Assembly (NCBI RefSeq): GCF_000377205.1
Contig: NZ_KB897908.1
Location: forward strand, 1-64,000
Direction: 5' to 3'
Length of the DNA stretch: 64,000 bases
Source: Thioalkalivibrio sp. ALJ3
GTDB lineage: Bacteria > Pseudomonadota > Gammaproteobacteria > Ectothiorhodospirales > Ectothiorhodospiraceae
Shown one piece after another: positions 32,589 through 41,392 of the stretch. A program made the position numbers and the translations under genes. Below the pieces are notes generated by a model. It made no database searches and was not told the origin of the DNA. It saw only the letters and a list, made by a program, of their open reading frames with translations. Position 1 is the first letter of the stretch, and each line of letters starts with the position of its first letter.

Positions 32589-32996
32589 ATGGCGAACGAG
32601 ACGAACGACCCGCAACTGGAAATCAGCGTCAGCTCGGCGCGCGAACTGGTGGATATCGGCCTGGCCGTGTTGCTGGATATCCGCCAGCCCTTCGAGCTGG
32701 AGTTGGAGGGCGAGGTGGAAGGTGCGGTGTCGGTGCCGCTGTTCCGGCTGAAGCAGTTGCTGGGGCGGCAGATCTCGGAGGAAGAGCAGGAGTTGCTGGA
32801 CGCGGACGAACCGGATGATCGCGACTTTCAGCACTTCCTCTCGCTGATCAATCGCTACCACGTGACGCAGGATCAGATCCTGCTGTGCCTGTGCAACAGC
32901 GGTCGCCGCAGCCTGCGCGCCGCCGAACTGCTGCGGGAGCTGGGCTATGCACGCTGTCTCTCGGTACGGGAGGGCTTTCGCGGCTGGAAAGACTAG
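32589..32996 (+). CDS. Cytoplasmic rhodanese-like sulfurtransferase
   Basis: The 135-residue single-domain rhodanese has LLDIRQPFELELEGEVEGA, VPLFRLKQL, the catalytic loop LCLCNSGRRSLRAAELL (Cys in CNSGRRS) and SVREGFRGW at the end. A 35-residue insert (SEEEQELLDADEPDDRDFQH) separates strand and active site. It can carry a persulfide on Cys. AAAGGAGCCTTC precedes the ATG at 32589; an upstream in-frame GTG at 32523 is less likely. It contrasts with the Cys-less rhodanese at 28938. Confidence 0.88.
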   Translation: MANETNDPQLEISVSSARELVDIGLAVLLDIRQPFELELEGEVEGAVSVPLFRLKQLLGRQISEEEQELLDADEPDDRDFQHFLSLINRYHVTQDQILLCLCNSGRRSLRAAELLRELGYARCLSVREGFRGWKD

Positions 32997-33089
32997 CAAT
33001 TCGTTGACCGGAAGGCCTTTCCCGGCCTCGTCGGGAACCCGTGGGCACCCGTGGCTGTCGCTGGTGCAGCACGTAACGGGAGACAAGGT

Positions 33090-35204
33090 ATGCAGTCCAC
33101 GGGTCAGCGTCTGGCGAGTCACGGGATCACGAAGCGCTGGTCGCCCACGGCCGTCGCGCTGAGCTTGTCGCTCGCGTTGTTCGCCGTACCGGCCGTCGGC
33201 GCGGCCGAGATAGAGGTCGAAGCCGAATTCGTGGAAGGTAGCGAAGGCCCGTGGGCCGAGGGCGAGGCGCCCCCGCTGCTCGAATTGGAGCAGTTCTTCC
33301 GCGATCCGCAGCATGCCGCCGGGCGCATCTCGCCGGATGGTGACTACGTGGCCCTGGTGAGCGCCCACGAGGGCGCGATGAATCTGCACCTTATGGAGCG
33401 GGGCGAGCCCCTGGAGTCGGCGCGCCCGCTGACCGAGGAACCGCGTTCCATCATGGGCTTTTTCTGGTCTCGCGACGGGCGGCACCTGATCTTCGTGCGC
33501 GATCGTGATGGCGACGAGAACCTGGAGCTGCGCGTGATCGCGCTGGAGGACGCCGCCGGGCGGGACGGCATCCCCGAGTCGCGCCGGCTCGCCGGGGGTG
33601 ATGGCGTGCAGGCGCGGGTGCAGCATGTCCCGCGCTCGACCCCGGAGTACATCTTCGTCGGGCTGAACGAACGCGACCCGCGCCTGCACGATGTCTATCG
33701 TGTATCGCTCGAGACCGGCGAGAAGACGCTTGTGGCGAAGAACACCGCCGAGATCGAGGGCTGGGGCTTCCACGAAGGCGAACTGCGCAAGGCCGTGCGC
33801 ACCACGGACGACGCGGGCACCGAAATCCTGCGCGTGAAGTCGCAGGACGAGTTCGAATCCATCTATACCTGCGCGTTCGGCGAGACCTGCTCCATTGCCA
33901 ACTTCCACTCCGACGGCGAGCGGCTCTATATGCGCACTAACGCGGGGGACGAGCGCGACCTGATCGAGCTGGTCCTGTTTAACCCGACCACCGGCGAAGA
34001 GGAACTGGTGCATCGTGATCCGGAGGGCGAGGTCGATCTCGGCAGCGCGACGTTCTCCGACCAGGACCATCGCCTGCTGGCCACGGCGTACACCGGGGAT
34101 CGCCAGCGCATCTACGCCCATGACGAGGACTTCGAGTCGCACCTGGAATGGTTGCGCGACGAGCTGGGCGAGGGCGAGCTGGAGATTACCTCGCGCACCC
34201 GCGACGAGTCCCTGTGGACGGTCGGGGTCATCCGGGACACCGACCCGGGCAGCGTATATCTCGCGAACGTCGACGCGCGTGAGATCGAGCTCTTGTACGA
34301 GGGGCGCCCGGACCTGCCGCGCGAGCACCTCGCGCCGATGGAGCCGATCCGTTACACCGCGCGTGACGGCCAGGAGATCCCCGGCTACCTGACGCTGCCG
34401 CATGGCGCGGAGCCGGAAGGCCTGCCGCTGGTGGTGATGCCGCACGGCGGCCCGTGGATTCGCGATACCTGGGGTTACAGTGGCACCGTGCAGTTCCTCG
34501 CCAACCGCGGCTATGCGGTATTTCAGCCCAACTTCCGTGGCTCTTCCGGTTTCGGCAAGGCGTTCCTCAACGCCGGCAACCAGGAGTGGGGCACGGGCGT
34601 GATGCAGCACGACGTCACCGACGGCGTGAAATACCTGATCGACCAGGGCATCGCCGATCCCGACCGGGTCGCGATCTTTGGTGCCTCCTACGGGGGCTAC
34701 TCGGCCCTGGCCGGGCTCACCTGGACGCCCGAGCTGTACGCCGCCGGCATCTCCATGGTGGGGCCGTCCAATCTGATTACGTTGATGGAATCCATCCCGC
34801 CGTACTGGGAGGCCGGCATCCGCCGCATGCACGGCCGCGTCGGCGACCCGGAAGACGCGGATGATCGCGAGCGCCTCAAGGCCCAGTCGCCGCTGTTCCA
34901 CGTCGAGAACATCCAGGCCCCGCTGATGGTCGGGCAGGGCGCGAATGACCCGCGCGTGAAGCAGCAGGAGTCCGACCAGATCGTCGCGGCGATGCGCGAG
35001 GCCGGGCATCCGGTCGAGTACCTGCTGGCCCCGGACGAGGGCCACGGTCTGGTCGACCAGACCAACCGGCTCGCCTTCTTCGCCGGGCTGGAAATCTTCC
35101 TGGCCGAACACCTGGGTGGCCGTCACCAGGCCGACTACCCCGAGGCGGTGCAGGAGCGCCTGAATTCCCTGCGCCAGGACGTTGAGGCAGTCGACAGCCC
35201 ATAG
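33090..35204 (+). CDS. S9-family (prolyl oligopeptidase) serine peptidase, exported
   Basis: The 704-residue product begins with a basic region and hydrophobic segment ([18 protein letters not shown]), probably a signal peptide. A beta-propeller of WD40/TolB-like repeats follows ([36 protein letters not shown]). The C-terminal alpha/beta hydrolase domain holds the triad: S533 in [10 protein letters not shown]620 in GANDPRV, and H652 in DEGHGL. Such enzymes cleave oligopeptides or acylated residues, here in the periplasm. The ATG at 33090 follows GGGAGACAAGGT. Confidence 0.9.
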   Translation: MQSTGQRLASHGITKRWSPTAVALSLSLALFAVPAVGAAEIEVEAEFVEGSEGPWAEGEAPPLLELEQFFRDPQHAAGRISPDGDYVALVSAHEGAMNLHLMERGEPLESARPLTEEPRSIMGFFWSRDGRHLIFVRDRDGDENLELRVIALEDAAGRDGIPESRRLAGGDGVQARVQHVPRSTPEYIFVGLNERDPRLHDVYRVSLETGEKTLVAKNTAEIEGWGFHEGELRKAVRTTDDAGTEILRVKSQDEFESIYTCAFGETCSIANFHSDGERLYMRTNAGDERDLIELVLFNPTTGEEELVHRDPEGEVDLGSATFSDQDHRLLATAYTGDRQRIYAHDEDFESHLEWLRDELGEGELEITSRTRDESLWTVGVIRDTDPGSVYLANVDAREIELLYEGRPDLPREHLAPMEPIRYTARDGQEIPGYLTLPHGAEPEGLPLVVMPHGGPWIRDTWGYSGTVQFLANRGYAVFQPNFRGSSGFGKAFLNAGNQEWGTGVMQHDVTDGVKYLIDQGIADPDRVAIFGASYGGYSALAGLTWTPELYAAGISMVGPSNLITLMESIPPYWEAGIRRMHGRVGDPEDADDRERLKAQSPLFHVENIQAPLMVGQGANDPRVKQQESDQIVAAMREAGHPVEYLLAPDEGHGLVDQTNRLAFFAGLEIFLAEHLGGRHQADYPEAVQERLNSLRQDVEAVDSP

Positions 35205-35219
35205 GTATTAGCCAGCTAA

Positions 35220-35237
35220 GCGGCCGGACAAGGCCGC
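35220..35237 (+). terminator. Possible terminator after the S9 peptidase
   Basis: GCGGCC (35220-35225) and GGCCGC (35232-35237) form a 6-bp stem 16 bases after the stop. The T-content after it is low, so it is only a weak terminator candidate. The rest of 35205-35479 holds a GGGGTCT..AGACCCC inverted repeat and presumably the catalase promoter. No clear OxyR motif was seen. Confidence 0.3.
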
Positions 35238-35479
35238 CCTCGTTACTGCGATCAGCCGCTCATTTTCGCCGTGGTAATGGCCGATACAGGGGGTCTAGTC
35301 TCGTAGGCGATGTAAGCAAATCGAGACCCCTTGTGGATCCCCGCGACGCCGGTCCGTCCCGCCGGGAGGGCACGTTTTTTCGTGCCTCCTGTGGAGCACT
35401 CCGGGCATCGTGCCCGCCAAGGGGCTTCCCAATATCGCAACGCGGCACGCCGCGAACCAGTAATCAGCGAGGCACCTCC

Positions 35480-36928
35480 ATGGCGACTAACAAACCGACC
35501 ACCACCGATGCAGGCATTCCCGTCGCGAGTGACGAGCATTCGCTCACCATCGGACCCGACGGGCCCATCGCGCTCCATGACCACTACCTCATCGAGCAGA
35601 TGGCGAACTTCAATCGTGAGCGGATCACGGAGCGCCAGCCACATGCGAAGGGGGCCGGCGCATTCGGGCACTTCGAGGTGACCAGCGACGTCAGCCGCTA
35701 CACCAGGGCCGCCGTGTTTCAGCCCGGCACCAAGACCGACGTGCTGCTGCGTTTCTCCACGGTGGCCGGCGAGCGTGGAAGCCCGGACACCTGGCGGGAT
35801 CCGCGCGGCTTCGCGGTGAAGTTCTACACCAGCGAAGGCAACTTCGACATGGTGGGCAACAACACGCCGGTGTTCTTCGTTCGCGATCCGATGAAGTTCC
35901 AGCACTTCATCCGTTCGCAGAAGCGCCGTGCCGACAGCAACCTGCGCGATCACGACATGCAGTGGGATTTCTGGACCCTGTCGCCGGAGTCCGCGCACCA
36001 GGTCACCTGGCTGATGGGCGATCGCGGCATTCCGAAAACCTGGCGGCATATGAATGGCTACTCCAGCCACACGTATATGTGGGTGAACGCCGAGGGCGAA
36101 AAATTCTGGGTGAAGTATCACTTCAAGACCGACCAGGGCATCGAGTTTCTGACCCAGGAAGAGGCCGACCGGCTGGCTGGCGAAGACGCCGACTACCACA
36201 CCCGGGACCTCTACCAGGCCATTGATCGGGGCGATCACCCGAGCTGGACGCTGTACATGCAGATCATGCCGTTCAAGGAGGCCGAGACCTACCGCTTCAA
36301 CCCCTTCGACCTGACCAAGGTCTGGCCACATGGCGACTACCCGTTGATCGAAGTGGGCAAGCTGACCCTGAACCGCAACCCCACGGATTTCCACACCGAG
36401 ATCGAACAGGCCGCGTTCGAGCCCAACAACCAGGTCCCCGGCACTGGATTCAGCCCGGACAAGATGCTGCTGGCGCGGGTCTTCTCCTATGCCGATGCCC
36501 ACCGGGCACGCCTGGGGGTGAACTACAAGCAGATCCCGGTCAACGCACCGCAGGCACCGGTTCACAGCTACAGCAAAGATGGCGCGATGCGGGTCCAGAA
36601 CGTCGCGGATCCCGTGTATGCACCCAACTCCAAGGGCGGCCCAGCGGCGGACAGCGAGCGCTATCCGGAGATGGCGACATGGGCGGCGGATGGCGAGCTC
36701 GTCCGCGCCCCGTACACCAAGCGCCAGGACGATGACGACTTCGGTCAGCCTGGAACTCTGGTGCGTGAGGTTATGGATGACGACGCCCGGGAAAGGCTGG
36801 TTTCCAACGTGGTGGGGCACCTGAAGGATGGGGTCTCGGACCCTGTGCTCGAGCGCGCCTTCGAGTACTGGAAAAACGTCGACCCTGACGTCGGCGAGCG
36901 GATCGAGCAGGGCGTGCGCGGCGGTTAA
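35480..36928 (+). CDS. katA: Haem catalase (small-subunit, clade 3 type)
   Basis: Catalase breaks hydrogen peroxide into water and oxygen. The 482-residue product shows the distal histidine in [13 protein letters not shown], the distal asparagine in [12 protein letters not shown], the proximal tyrosine in [14 protein letters not shown], and NADPH/haem-site segments ([11 protein letters not shown]). Length fits the small-subunit group without the flavodoxin-like extension. The ATG at 35480 starts the conserved N-terminal arm; the open frame upstream is not part of the family. It stands alone between the S9 peptidase and a palindromic repeat. Confidence 0.96.
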   Translation: MATNKPTTTDAGIPVASDEHSLTIGPDGPIALHDHYLIEQMANFNRERITERQPHAKGAGAFGHFEVTSDVSRYTRAAVFQPGTKTDVLLRFSTVAGERGSPDTWRDPRGFAVKFYTSEGNFDMVGNNTPVFFVRDPMKFQHFIRSQKRRADSNLRDHDMQWDFWTLSPESAHQVTWLMGDRGIPKTWRHMNGYSSHTYMWVNAEGEKFWVKYHFKTDQGIEFLTQEEADRLAGEDADYHTRDLYQAIDRGDHPSWTLYMQIMPFKEAETYRFNPFDLTKVWPHGDYPLIEVGKLTLNRNPTDFHTEIEQAAFEPNNQVPGTGFSPDKMLLARVFSYADAHRARLGVNYKQIPVNAPQAPVHSYSKDGAMRVQNVADPVYAPNSKGGPAADSERYPEMATWAADGELVRAPYTKRQDDDDFGQPGTLVREVMDDDARERLVSNVVGHLKDGVSDPVLERAFEYWKNVDPDVGERIEQGVRGG

Positions 36929-36950
36929 ACCCGTGCGCAAGTAGCGTACT

Positions 36951-37114
36951 AAGGTGGGTGTCCCTCCGCTGTTTCCGACGCGACAAGCAGACACTGTCAT
37001 CGCGAGACGCGCACCGCTGTGGTGATTTCGGTGGATGGCCCCGGCCTAGGCCCAGGCGGACGTCTGGCGTCGCGTTCGGGGATGGCCACGGCCCCTGCGG
37101 GGCCTCGCCATGAC
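36951..37114. repeat. Repeat unit 1: GGGTGTCC motif plus ~119-bp palindrome
   Basis: AAGGTGGGTGTCCCTC (from 36951) is followed by an imperfect palindrome (36996-37114) whose arms are GTCATCGCGAGACGCGC... and ...GGGGCCTCGCCATGAC. This is the most diverged of four copies. It lies between catalase and pyruvate kinase, both ending toward it. Confidence 0.75.
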
Positions 37115-37152
37115 GGGGCAGGGAAGAAGGGTGCGTTCTCGTTGACCTTTTC

Positions 37153-38610
37153 TCAGGTATGCCCTGGTGCGTCCCCCTGGCGGGGGCTGTCGAGTTCGAG
37201 CAGTTCCAGGCGGTGGTTGCCGGTCGGGTTGGGGCCCGAGGGGCCCTGGATGAGGAGCGCGAGGCCGTCGTTGATGTCGTTCTCGGCGAGCCACGCCCGG
37301 GCGAAGTCGTTCCAGTCGCTGCGGTCCTCGCTGACCTCCACCGGCTCGACGCCGTAGGAGAACTGCAGACCCTGCGCGGTTGCGGGGTTCGGGGTGAAAG
37401 CGACCGTCCAGCAGGGCAGGCGCAGGCAGGCGATGCGCCGGGCCGTGGTGCCGCTGAGCGTGGGCGCCAGGGTCACCTGTGGCAGGCGCCGCTGCGCGGT
37501 GTGGAATACGCTGCGCACGATCAGATCGACGGCGCGGTCGCGCCCGGCCTCGTCATGGTCGTTCGGGCCATCAGGCATCATGCCTCGGTCGCGCTCTGGC
37601 TCGATGGAGCGGGCAATGGCCGCAAGCATCGCCACGGATTCCACCGGGTAGCGTCCCATGGCCGATTCGCCGGAGAGCATCACGCAGTCGGTACCGCCGA
37701 GGATGGCATTCGCCACGTCGGTCGCCTCGGCACGGGTCGGGCGGCGCGAGGTGACCATGGACTCCAGCATCTGGGTCGCGGTGATCACCGGGCGGTGGTA
37801 CTGGTTGGCGCGCCGGGTGATGCGGCGCTGGGCGAGGGCGATGCTCGCGATCGGGATCTCCACCCCCAGATCCCCGCGCGCCACCATGATGCCGTCCGCC
37901 GCCTCCAGGATGCTGTCGAGCTGCTCCAGCGCCGCGGCCCGCTCGATCTTGGCGATGATGAAGGGGCTGTAGCCCAGCGCCTCCGCCGCCTTGCGCACGG
38001 CCAGGATGTCGTCGCCATCGACAACGAAGCTCTGGCTGACGGCATCCACGCCGTGTTCCGCCGCAAACCGCAGCCAGTCGTGATCGTCCAGGGTAAAGGC
38101 GCGGATGCCGAGATCGATGCCCGGCAGGTTCAGGCCCTTGCGCGAGCGCAGCTCCCCACCGGTCTGCACGCGGCAGTTGACGTCGTGGCCTTCGACCGAC
38201 ACAACCTCCAGCTCGATGTAGCCATCGTTCAGAAACAGCGCATCACCGGGCTGCACCGCGTCCGGCAGCCCGGAGAACGACACACTCACGCGCGAGGCAT
38301 CGCCGCTGCAGTCCTCGGTAGTCAGCGCAATGGTCTCGCCGGGTTCCAGCTCGATCGGCTCCTCGCCCAGCTCGCCGATGCGCATCTTCGGCCCCGGCAA
38401 GTCGCCGAGGATCGCAACGCGGGTGCCGGTGTCCTGCGCCGCCTCCCGGATACGCCCGATCACCTCGGCGTGGTAGGCCGGGTCACCATGCGAGAAATTC
38501 AGCCGCACCACGTTGAGCCCGGCCTGCATCATTCGGCGCAGCGTGTCCGGGGAGTCGGACGCCGGCCCGATCGTGGCCACGATCTTCGTCTTCTGCGCGG
38601 GAAACGGCAT
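37153..38610 (-). CDS. pyk: Pyruvate kinase
   Basis: This enzyme makes ATP and pyruvate from phosphoenolpyruvate in lower glycolysis. The 485-residue product has KTKIVATIGPASDS, LNVVRLNFSHG, ILGDLPGPKMRIG, the active-site block IIAKIERAAAL, DGIMVARGDLGVEIP, the signature ITATQMLESMVTSRRPTRAEATDVANAILGGTDCVMLSGE read across its parts, and a C-terminal regulatory domain. The last ~20 residues (ELDSPRQGDAPGHT) form a short extra tail. The ATG at 38610 is preferred to the TTG two codons earlier. Confidence 0.97.
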   Translation of the reverse strand: MPFPAQKTKIVATIGPASDSPDTLRRMMQAGLNVVRLNFSHGDPAYHAEVIGRIREAAQDTGTRVAILGDLPGPKMRIGELGEEPIELEPGETIALTTEDCSGDASRVSVSFSGLPDAVQPGDALFLNDGYIELEVVSVEGHDVNCRVQTGGELRSRKGLNLPGIDLGIRAFTLDDHDWLRFAAEHGVDAVSQSFVVDGDDILAVRKAAEALGYSPFIIAKIERAAALEQLDSILEAADGIMVARGDLGVEIPIASIALAQRRITRRANQYHRPVITATQMLESMVTSRRPTRAEATDVANAILGGTDCVMLSGESAMGRYPVESVAMLAAIARSIEPERDRGMMPDGPNDHDEAGRDRAVDLIVRSVFHTAQRRLPQVTLAPTLSGTTARRIACLRLPCWTVAFTPNPATAQGLQFSYGVEPVEVSEDRSDWNDFARAWLAENDINDGLALLIQGPSGPNPTGNHRLELLELDSPRQGDAPGHT

Positions 38611-38753
38611 GGGCAAGCCCTTACTCGATCAATGTCCCTGAGGGTAAACCGTCCGCGCCAGCCTGTCGCCGATGGCCTTGAGGCAAGTCGGCAGCATCAT
38701 CGTGTACCTTCCCGGTATCGGAGTGCTCGTACCAAGACCAACAGGAGGCTCCC

Positions 38754-39221
38754 ATGTCGCGGCAGCGCATCCTGGCCCTACCCGAGTTCAACGTGGCCGT
38801 GTTCGCGTTCCTGCTGAACTACCCATGGGAGTTTCTGCAGGTACCCTTCTTCGACGATATGCCCACCATGCCGCACTGGGAGGCCGTGGTGTTCTGCACC
38901 CGGGCAACGCTTGGCGATGTACTGATCGCACTCGCGGCCTTCTGGGGCGTGGCGGCGCTCGCCCGGAACCGGAGCTGGATTCTCCAGCCCACTCTGCGCA
39001 CCGTGCTGTTGTTCGTGGCGATCGGGGTCGTGATCACCATCGGCCTGGAGTGGCACGCAACGGAAATCGACGACCGCTGGCAGTACGCCGACACCATGCC
39101 CACCTTGCCGATCCTGGGCACGGGCCTGCTGCCGCTCGTTCAGTGGGTGATCCTGCCGCTCCTGCTGATCTGGTTCGTCCGCCGCCAGGTGAGGGGGCAA
39201 TTGGTACTGAACAACGAGTAG
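38754..39221 (+). CDS. Hypothetical four-helix membrane protein
   Basis: This 155-residue integral membrane protein of unknown function has helices at about 12-25, 48-66, 80-97 and 120-142. Conserved-looking polar segments are NYPWEFLQVPFFDD and LEWHATEIDDRWQYADTMPTLP between helices; the latter could bind metal or substrate. CAGGAGGCTCCC precedes the ATG. The last codons (LNNE and stop) belong to a ~50-bp sequence repeated at 40147-40197, so the repeat reaches into the gene end. Confidence 0.7.
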   Translation: MSRQRILALPEFNVAVFAFLLNYPWEFLQVPFFDDMPTMPHWEAVVFCTRATLGDVLIALAAFWGVAALARNRSWILQPTLRTVLLFVAIGVVITIGLEWHATEIDDRWQYADTMPTLPILGTGLLPLVQWVILPLLLIWFVRRQVRGQLVLNNE

Positions 39222-39258
39222 CTACCGCATTGAGAAGGCGGGTGTCCTCTTCTTCGAA
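39207..39258. repeat. Repeat carrying the gene end and a GGGTGTCC motif (first copy)
   Basis: GAACAACGAGTAGCTACCGC followed by ATTGAGAAGGCGGGTGTCCT is nearly repeated at 40147-40197 (GAACAACGAGTAGCCACCGC then ATCGAGAAGATGGGTGTCCT). In this copy the first bases encode the C-terminus of the membrane protein. Confidence 0.75.
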
Positions 39259-39269
39259 ACCAGGCATCG

Positions 39270-39384
39270 CCATCGCGCGGCGCGCAGCGCCGTGGCGATC
39301 TCCATGGATAACCTCGGCGCTGGCAGAGGCAAACGTCAGAAGTTGTGTTGGAGATGGCCACGGCCCTTGGGGCCTCGCCATAAC
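39270..39384. repeat. ~119-bp palindrome, copy 2
   Basis: The arms are CATCGCGCGGCGCGCAGCGC and ...GGAGATGGCCACGGCCC..GGCCTCGCCATAAC. The loop sequence differs from the other copies. It occupies part of the 337-base gap (39222-39558) between the membrane protein and the Dsb-like gene; nothing else was recognised in the gap apart from the motif copy at its start. Confidence 0.75.
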
Positions 39385-39558
39385 AGACCAGAAAATGATG
39401 CTATCGAGGTCGGAGCCCGTTTCCCGCTGGCTTACGCCTTCCGGTCAGGCGGAACCCGGATTTCTCGCAATGGTCCATCGGTATAAGTATCGGGGCAGGG
39501 GATCCGGCAGGCTGACAAACACCGGCTGTCAGTGCATCAAGCCGGAAGGACGGTGGAC

Positions 39559-40098
39559 GTGATACGGAACAGGATCTGCGCATGCCCCATGGTCCTGGTG
39601 GTCGTGGCGCTTCTCGTGTTCGGCCTGATCGGCAACGCGGCCGCCGGGGAACGGGAGGCCGAGATCGCGCAACTGGTGGAGGGCCTGGACGAGGACGAGC
39701 TCATTGTCTTTGAGCCGGACGACGCCCAGTACACCGTGACGGTCTTTACCGACGTCAACTGCCCCTATTGCCGCGAATTCCACCAGCAAATCGACGACTA
39801 CCTATTGTGGGACATCCGCATTCGCTATGCGGCGTTTCCCGTCATCGGCAACGCCTTCGAGCAGATGGAGGCGGTGTGGTGCAGCGACGACCGGCAGGAT
39901 GCCATCACCCGGGCCAAGCTGGGCGAGACCATAAAGGCGGAAGACTGCCCGCATCCCGTGGCCGACCATCTGGCCATCGCCCGGGAGCAGCGGTTCCGGG
40001 GCACCCCCACCATCATCACCCCCCAGGGCCGGATCAGGTACGGCCTTGTCTCCGCCGCCGAACTCGTGGATATGCTGGAAGCCGAGGCGGCCCGGTAA
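39559..40098 (+). CDS. Secreted thioredoxin-fold disulfide isomerase (DsbC-like)
   Basis: This product of about 179 residues has a signal peptide (MVLVVVALLVFGLIGNAAAG) and a thioredoxin-like domain with the active site DVNCPYCREFHQQI. A second cysteine pair follows (VWCSD and EDCPHP), and the cis-proline segment is FRGTPTIITPQG. Sequence order matches the catalytic domain of DsbC/DsbG, but the N-terminal dimerisation domain is very short. GGAAGG precedes the GTG start at 39559; other in-frame GTG codons are at 39532 and 39553. It probably reshuffles disulfides in the periplasm. Confidence 0.82.
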   Translation: MIRNRICACPMVLVVVALLVFGLIGNAAAGEREAEIAQLVEGLDEDELIVFEPDDAQYTVTVFTDVNCPYCREFHQQIDDYLLWDIRIRYAAFPVIGNAFEQMEAVWCSDDRQDAITRAKLGETIKAEDCPHPVADHLAIAREQRFRGTPTIITPQGRIRYGLVSAAELVDMLEAEAAR

Positions 40099-40221
40099 GC
40101 AGCGTATCAAGAAGGTGGGTGTCCTCATCTTGCTCATCTTGACCTTGAACAACGAGTAGCCACCGCATCGAGAAGATGGGTGTCCTCTTGTTCCTACTTC
40201 CCTGGCGTACTTCCTGCGGCG

Positions 40222-40353
40222 CTAAGCGTCAGCTTGCCCGCTGTCGCCAGGCCCATCGAACCGCACCGGGCGCACGGTGTCCAGCTCCACACCCTTCCGA
40301 GCAAACCAGAGGTCGTGCCGGCCCTGCATGGCCAGCCAGCTTTCCGGCGCACG
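40222..40353 (-). pseudogene. Remnant of a HigA-type antitoxin
   Basis: The minus strand encodes GRAPESWLAMQGRHDLWFAR followed by KGVELDTVRPVRF and a stop. This resembles the C-terminal end of HigA/VapI-type XRE antitoxins (APESWL.MQ..YDLW). The helix-turn-helix part is missing, and no toxin gene is nearby. The open frame continues upstream with unrelated sequence. Confidence 0.45.
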
Positions 40354-40603
40354 GCCATGGGTGTCCACTTCGCTTGGGCTTTTCGGCCCGAAAATGGGCC
40401 GTTTAAGCGCCTGTGCAGCGCCAAGAGAGGAAACTAGCCTTTTAGATTCAGCGGAGTATCGAGGCCCGACCCCGTTTTGCCCGTTAGTCGGCCATTTTCG
40501 CCCATGAAACTGCACGTCTAAGGCTCTATGTGGGCGAGGCGAGCGCATTAAGGTCCAGGTTTTCCGCCGCTTATCGTGGTCCGACCCCGAATTCCCAGGT
40601 CTT

Positions 40604-40751
40604 TCCATCGACCGCCCAACCAAACCCGGTCATCGCGAGGCGCGCAGCGCCGTGGCGATCTCCGAGGGTGTCCCCGGTGCTGGCCAGCGCCGACGCGGAA
40701 GGTAGCGTTCGGAGATGGCCACGGCCCCTGCGGGACCTCGCCATGACGGCA
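40604..40751. repeat. ~148-bp repeat with palindrome copy 3
   Basis: It begins TCCATCGACCGCCCAACCAA and contains the palindrome at 40629-40747 (GTCATCGCGAGGCGCGCAGC to CTCGCCATGAC). It is nearly identical to 40997-41144, indicating recent duplication. Confidence 0.85.
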
Positions 40752-40996
40752 AGAAGAATGTGGGTGTCCTCTCCTTCCGCTGATGGCGTACATGATCGTG
40801 ATGTACCCAAAGCGGGATACCTAAGCCCACGATCCCGCGCGTTGCATCGCCGCAGTACGGCACGCCTGGAGATCGCCCTTGGCCTCTGACGGAGGATAAT
40901 CATGCCGGGCCGCTGCTAGGGATGCTTCATTGCAGCAGTGCAGCGAAAAGATGGGTGTCCACTTTCCCGCCCGCTTGCAGCGCAAGCAGGGACCTG

Positions 40997-41144
40997 TCCA
41001 TCGACCGCCCAACCAAACCCGGTCATCGCGAGGCGCGCAGCGCCGTGGTGATCTCCGAGGGTGTCCCCGGTGCTGGCCAGCGCCGACGCGGAAGGTAGCG
41101 TCCGGAGATGGCCACGGCCCCTGCGGGACCTCGCCATGACGGAA
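40997..41144. repeat. ~148-bp repeat with palindrome copy 4
   Basis: This is the second copy of the 148-bp repeat. The palindrome lies at 41022-41140. It is followed, as is copy 3, by an AAGAA-type sequence and a TGGGTGTCCTCTCCTTC motif. Confidence 0.85.
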
Positions 41145-41392
41145 AAGGGGCAACGGGCAAGACGCCCAGAAGAAAGTGGGTGTCCTCTCCTTCTGCAGGG
41201 AGGCAAAAGGCAAGGTCTGACCCCTATGCCCCCAGTTTTCAATGGACCGAATTTACGGGAAGGCGACACCGGCATCACTCAGGACACCTGGGGCTAGGGC
41301 CCGGCACTTTCCCACCCACTTTGATCGGCGCCTCCGGGCGCCGAGTTCGTTGCCGGGCGGGCCCGAAAATGATGGGTGTCCTCTTCTTCCGC

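Larger units (their letters stand above)
40099..41392. other. Repeat-rich intergenic island with gene remnants
   Basis: This 1.3-kb stretch has no intact gene. It contains six of the eight GGGTGTCC-type motifs (about 40112, 40174, 40756, 40950, 41173 and 41370; the others are near 36953 and 39236), two almost identical ~148-bp repeats, the duplicated gene end at 40147, a HigA-like remnant (40222-40353), and three variants of a GTCYGACCCC-like motif (about 40461, 40578, 41215). Similar short repeats elsewhere are mobilised by REP-associated tyrosine transposases, but none is in the window. The island ends directly at the SIR2-HerA pair. Confidence 0.75.

Noticed and set aside
32418-35126. A 902-codon open frame on the minus strand across the rhodanese and S9 peptidase genes
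   Set aside because: It is antisense to two well-supported genes, has no recognisable domains, and is expected from codon bias in high-GC DNA.
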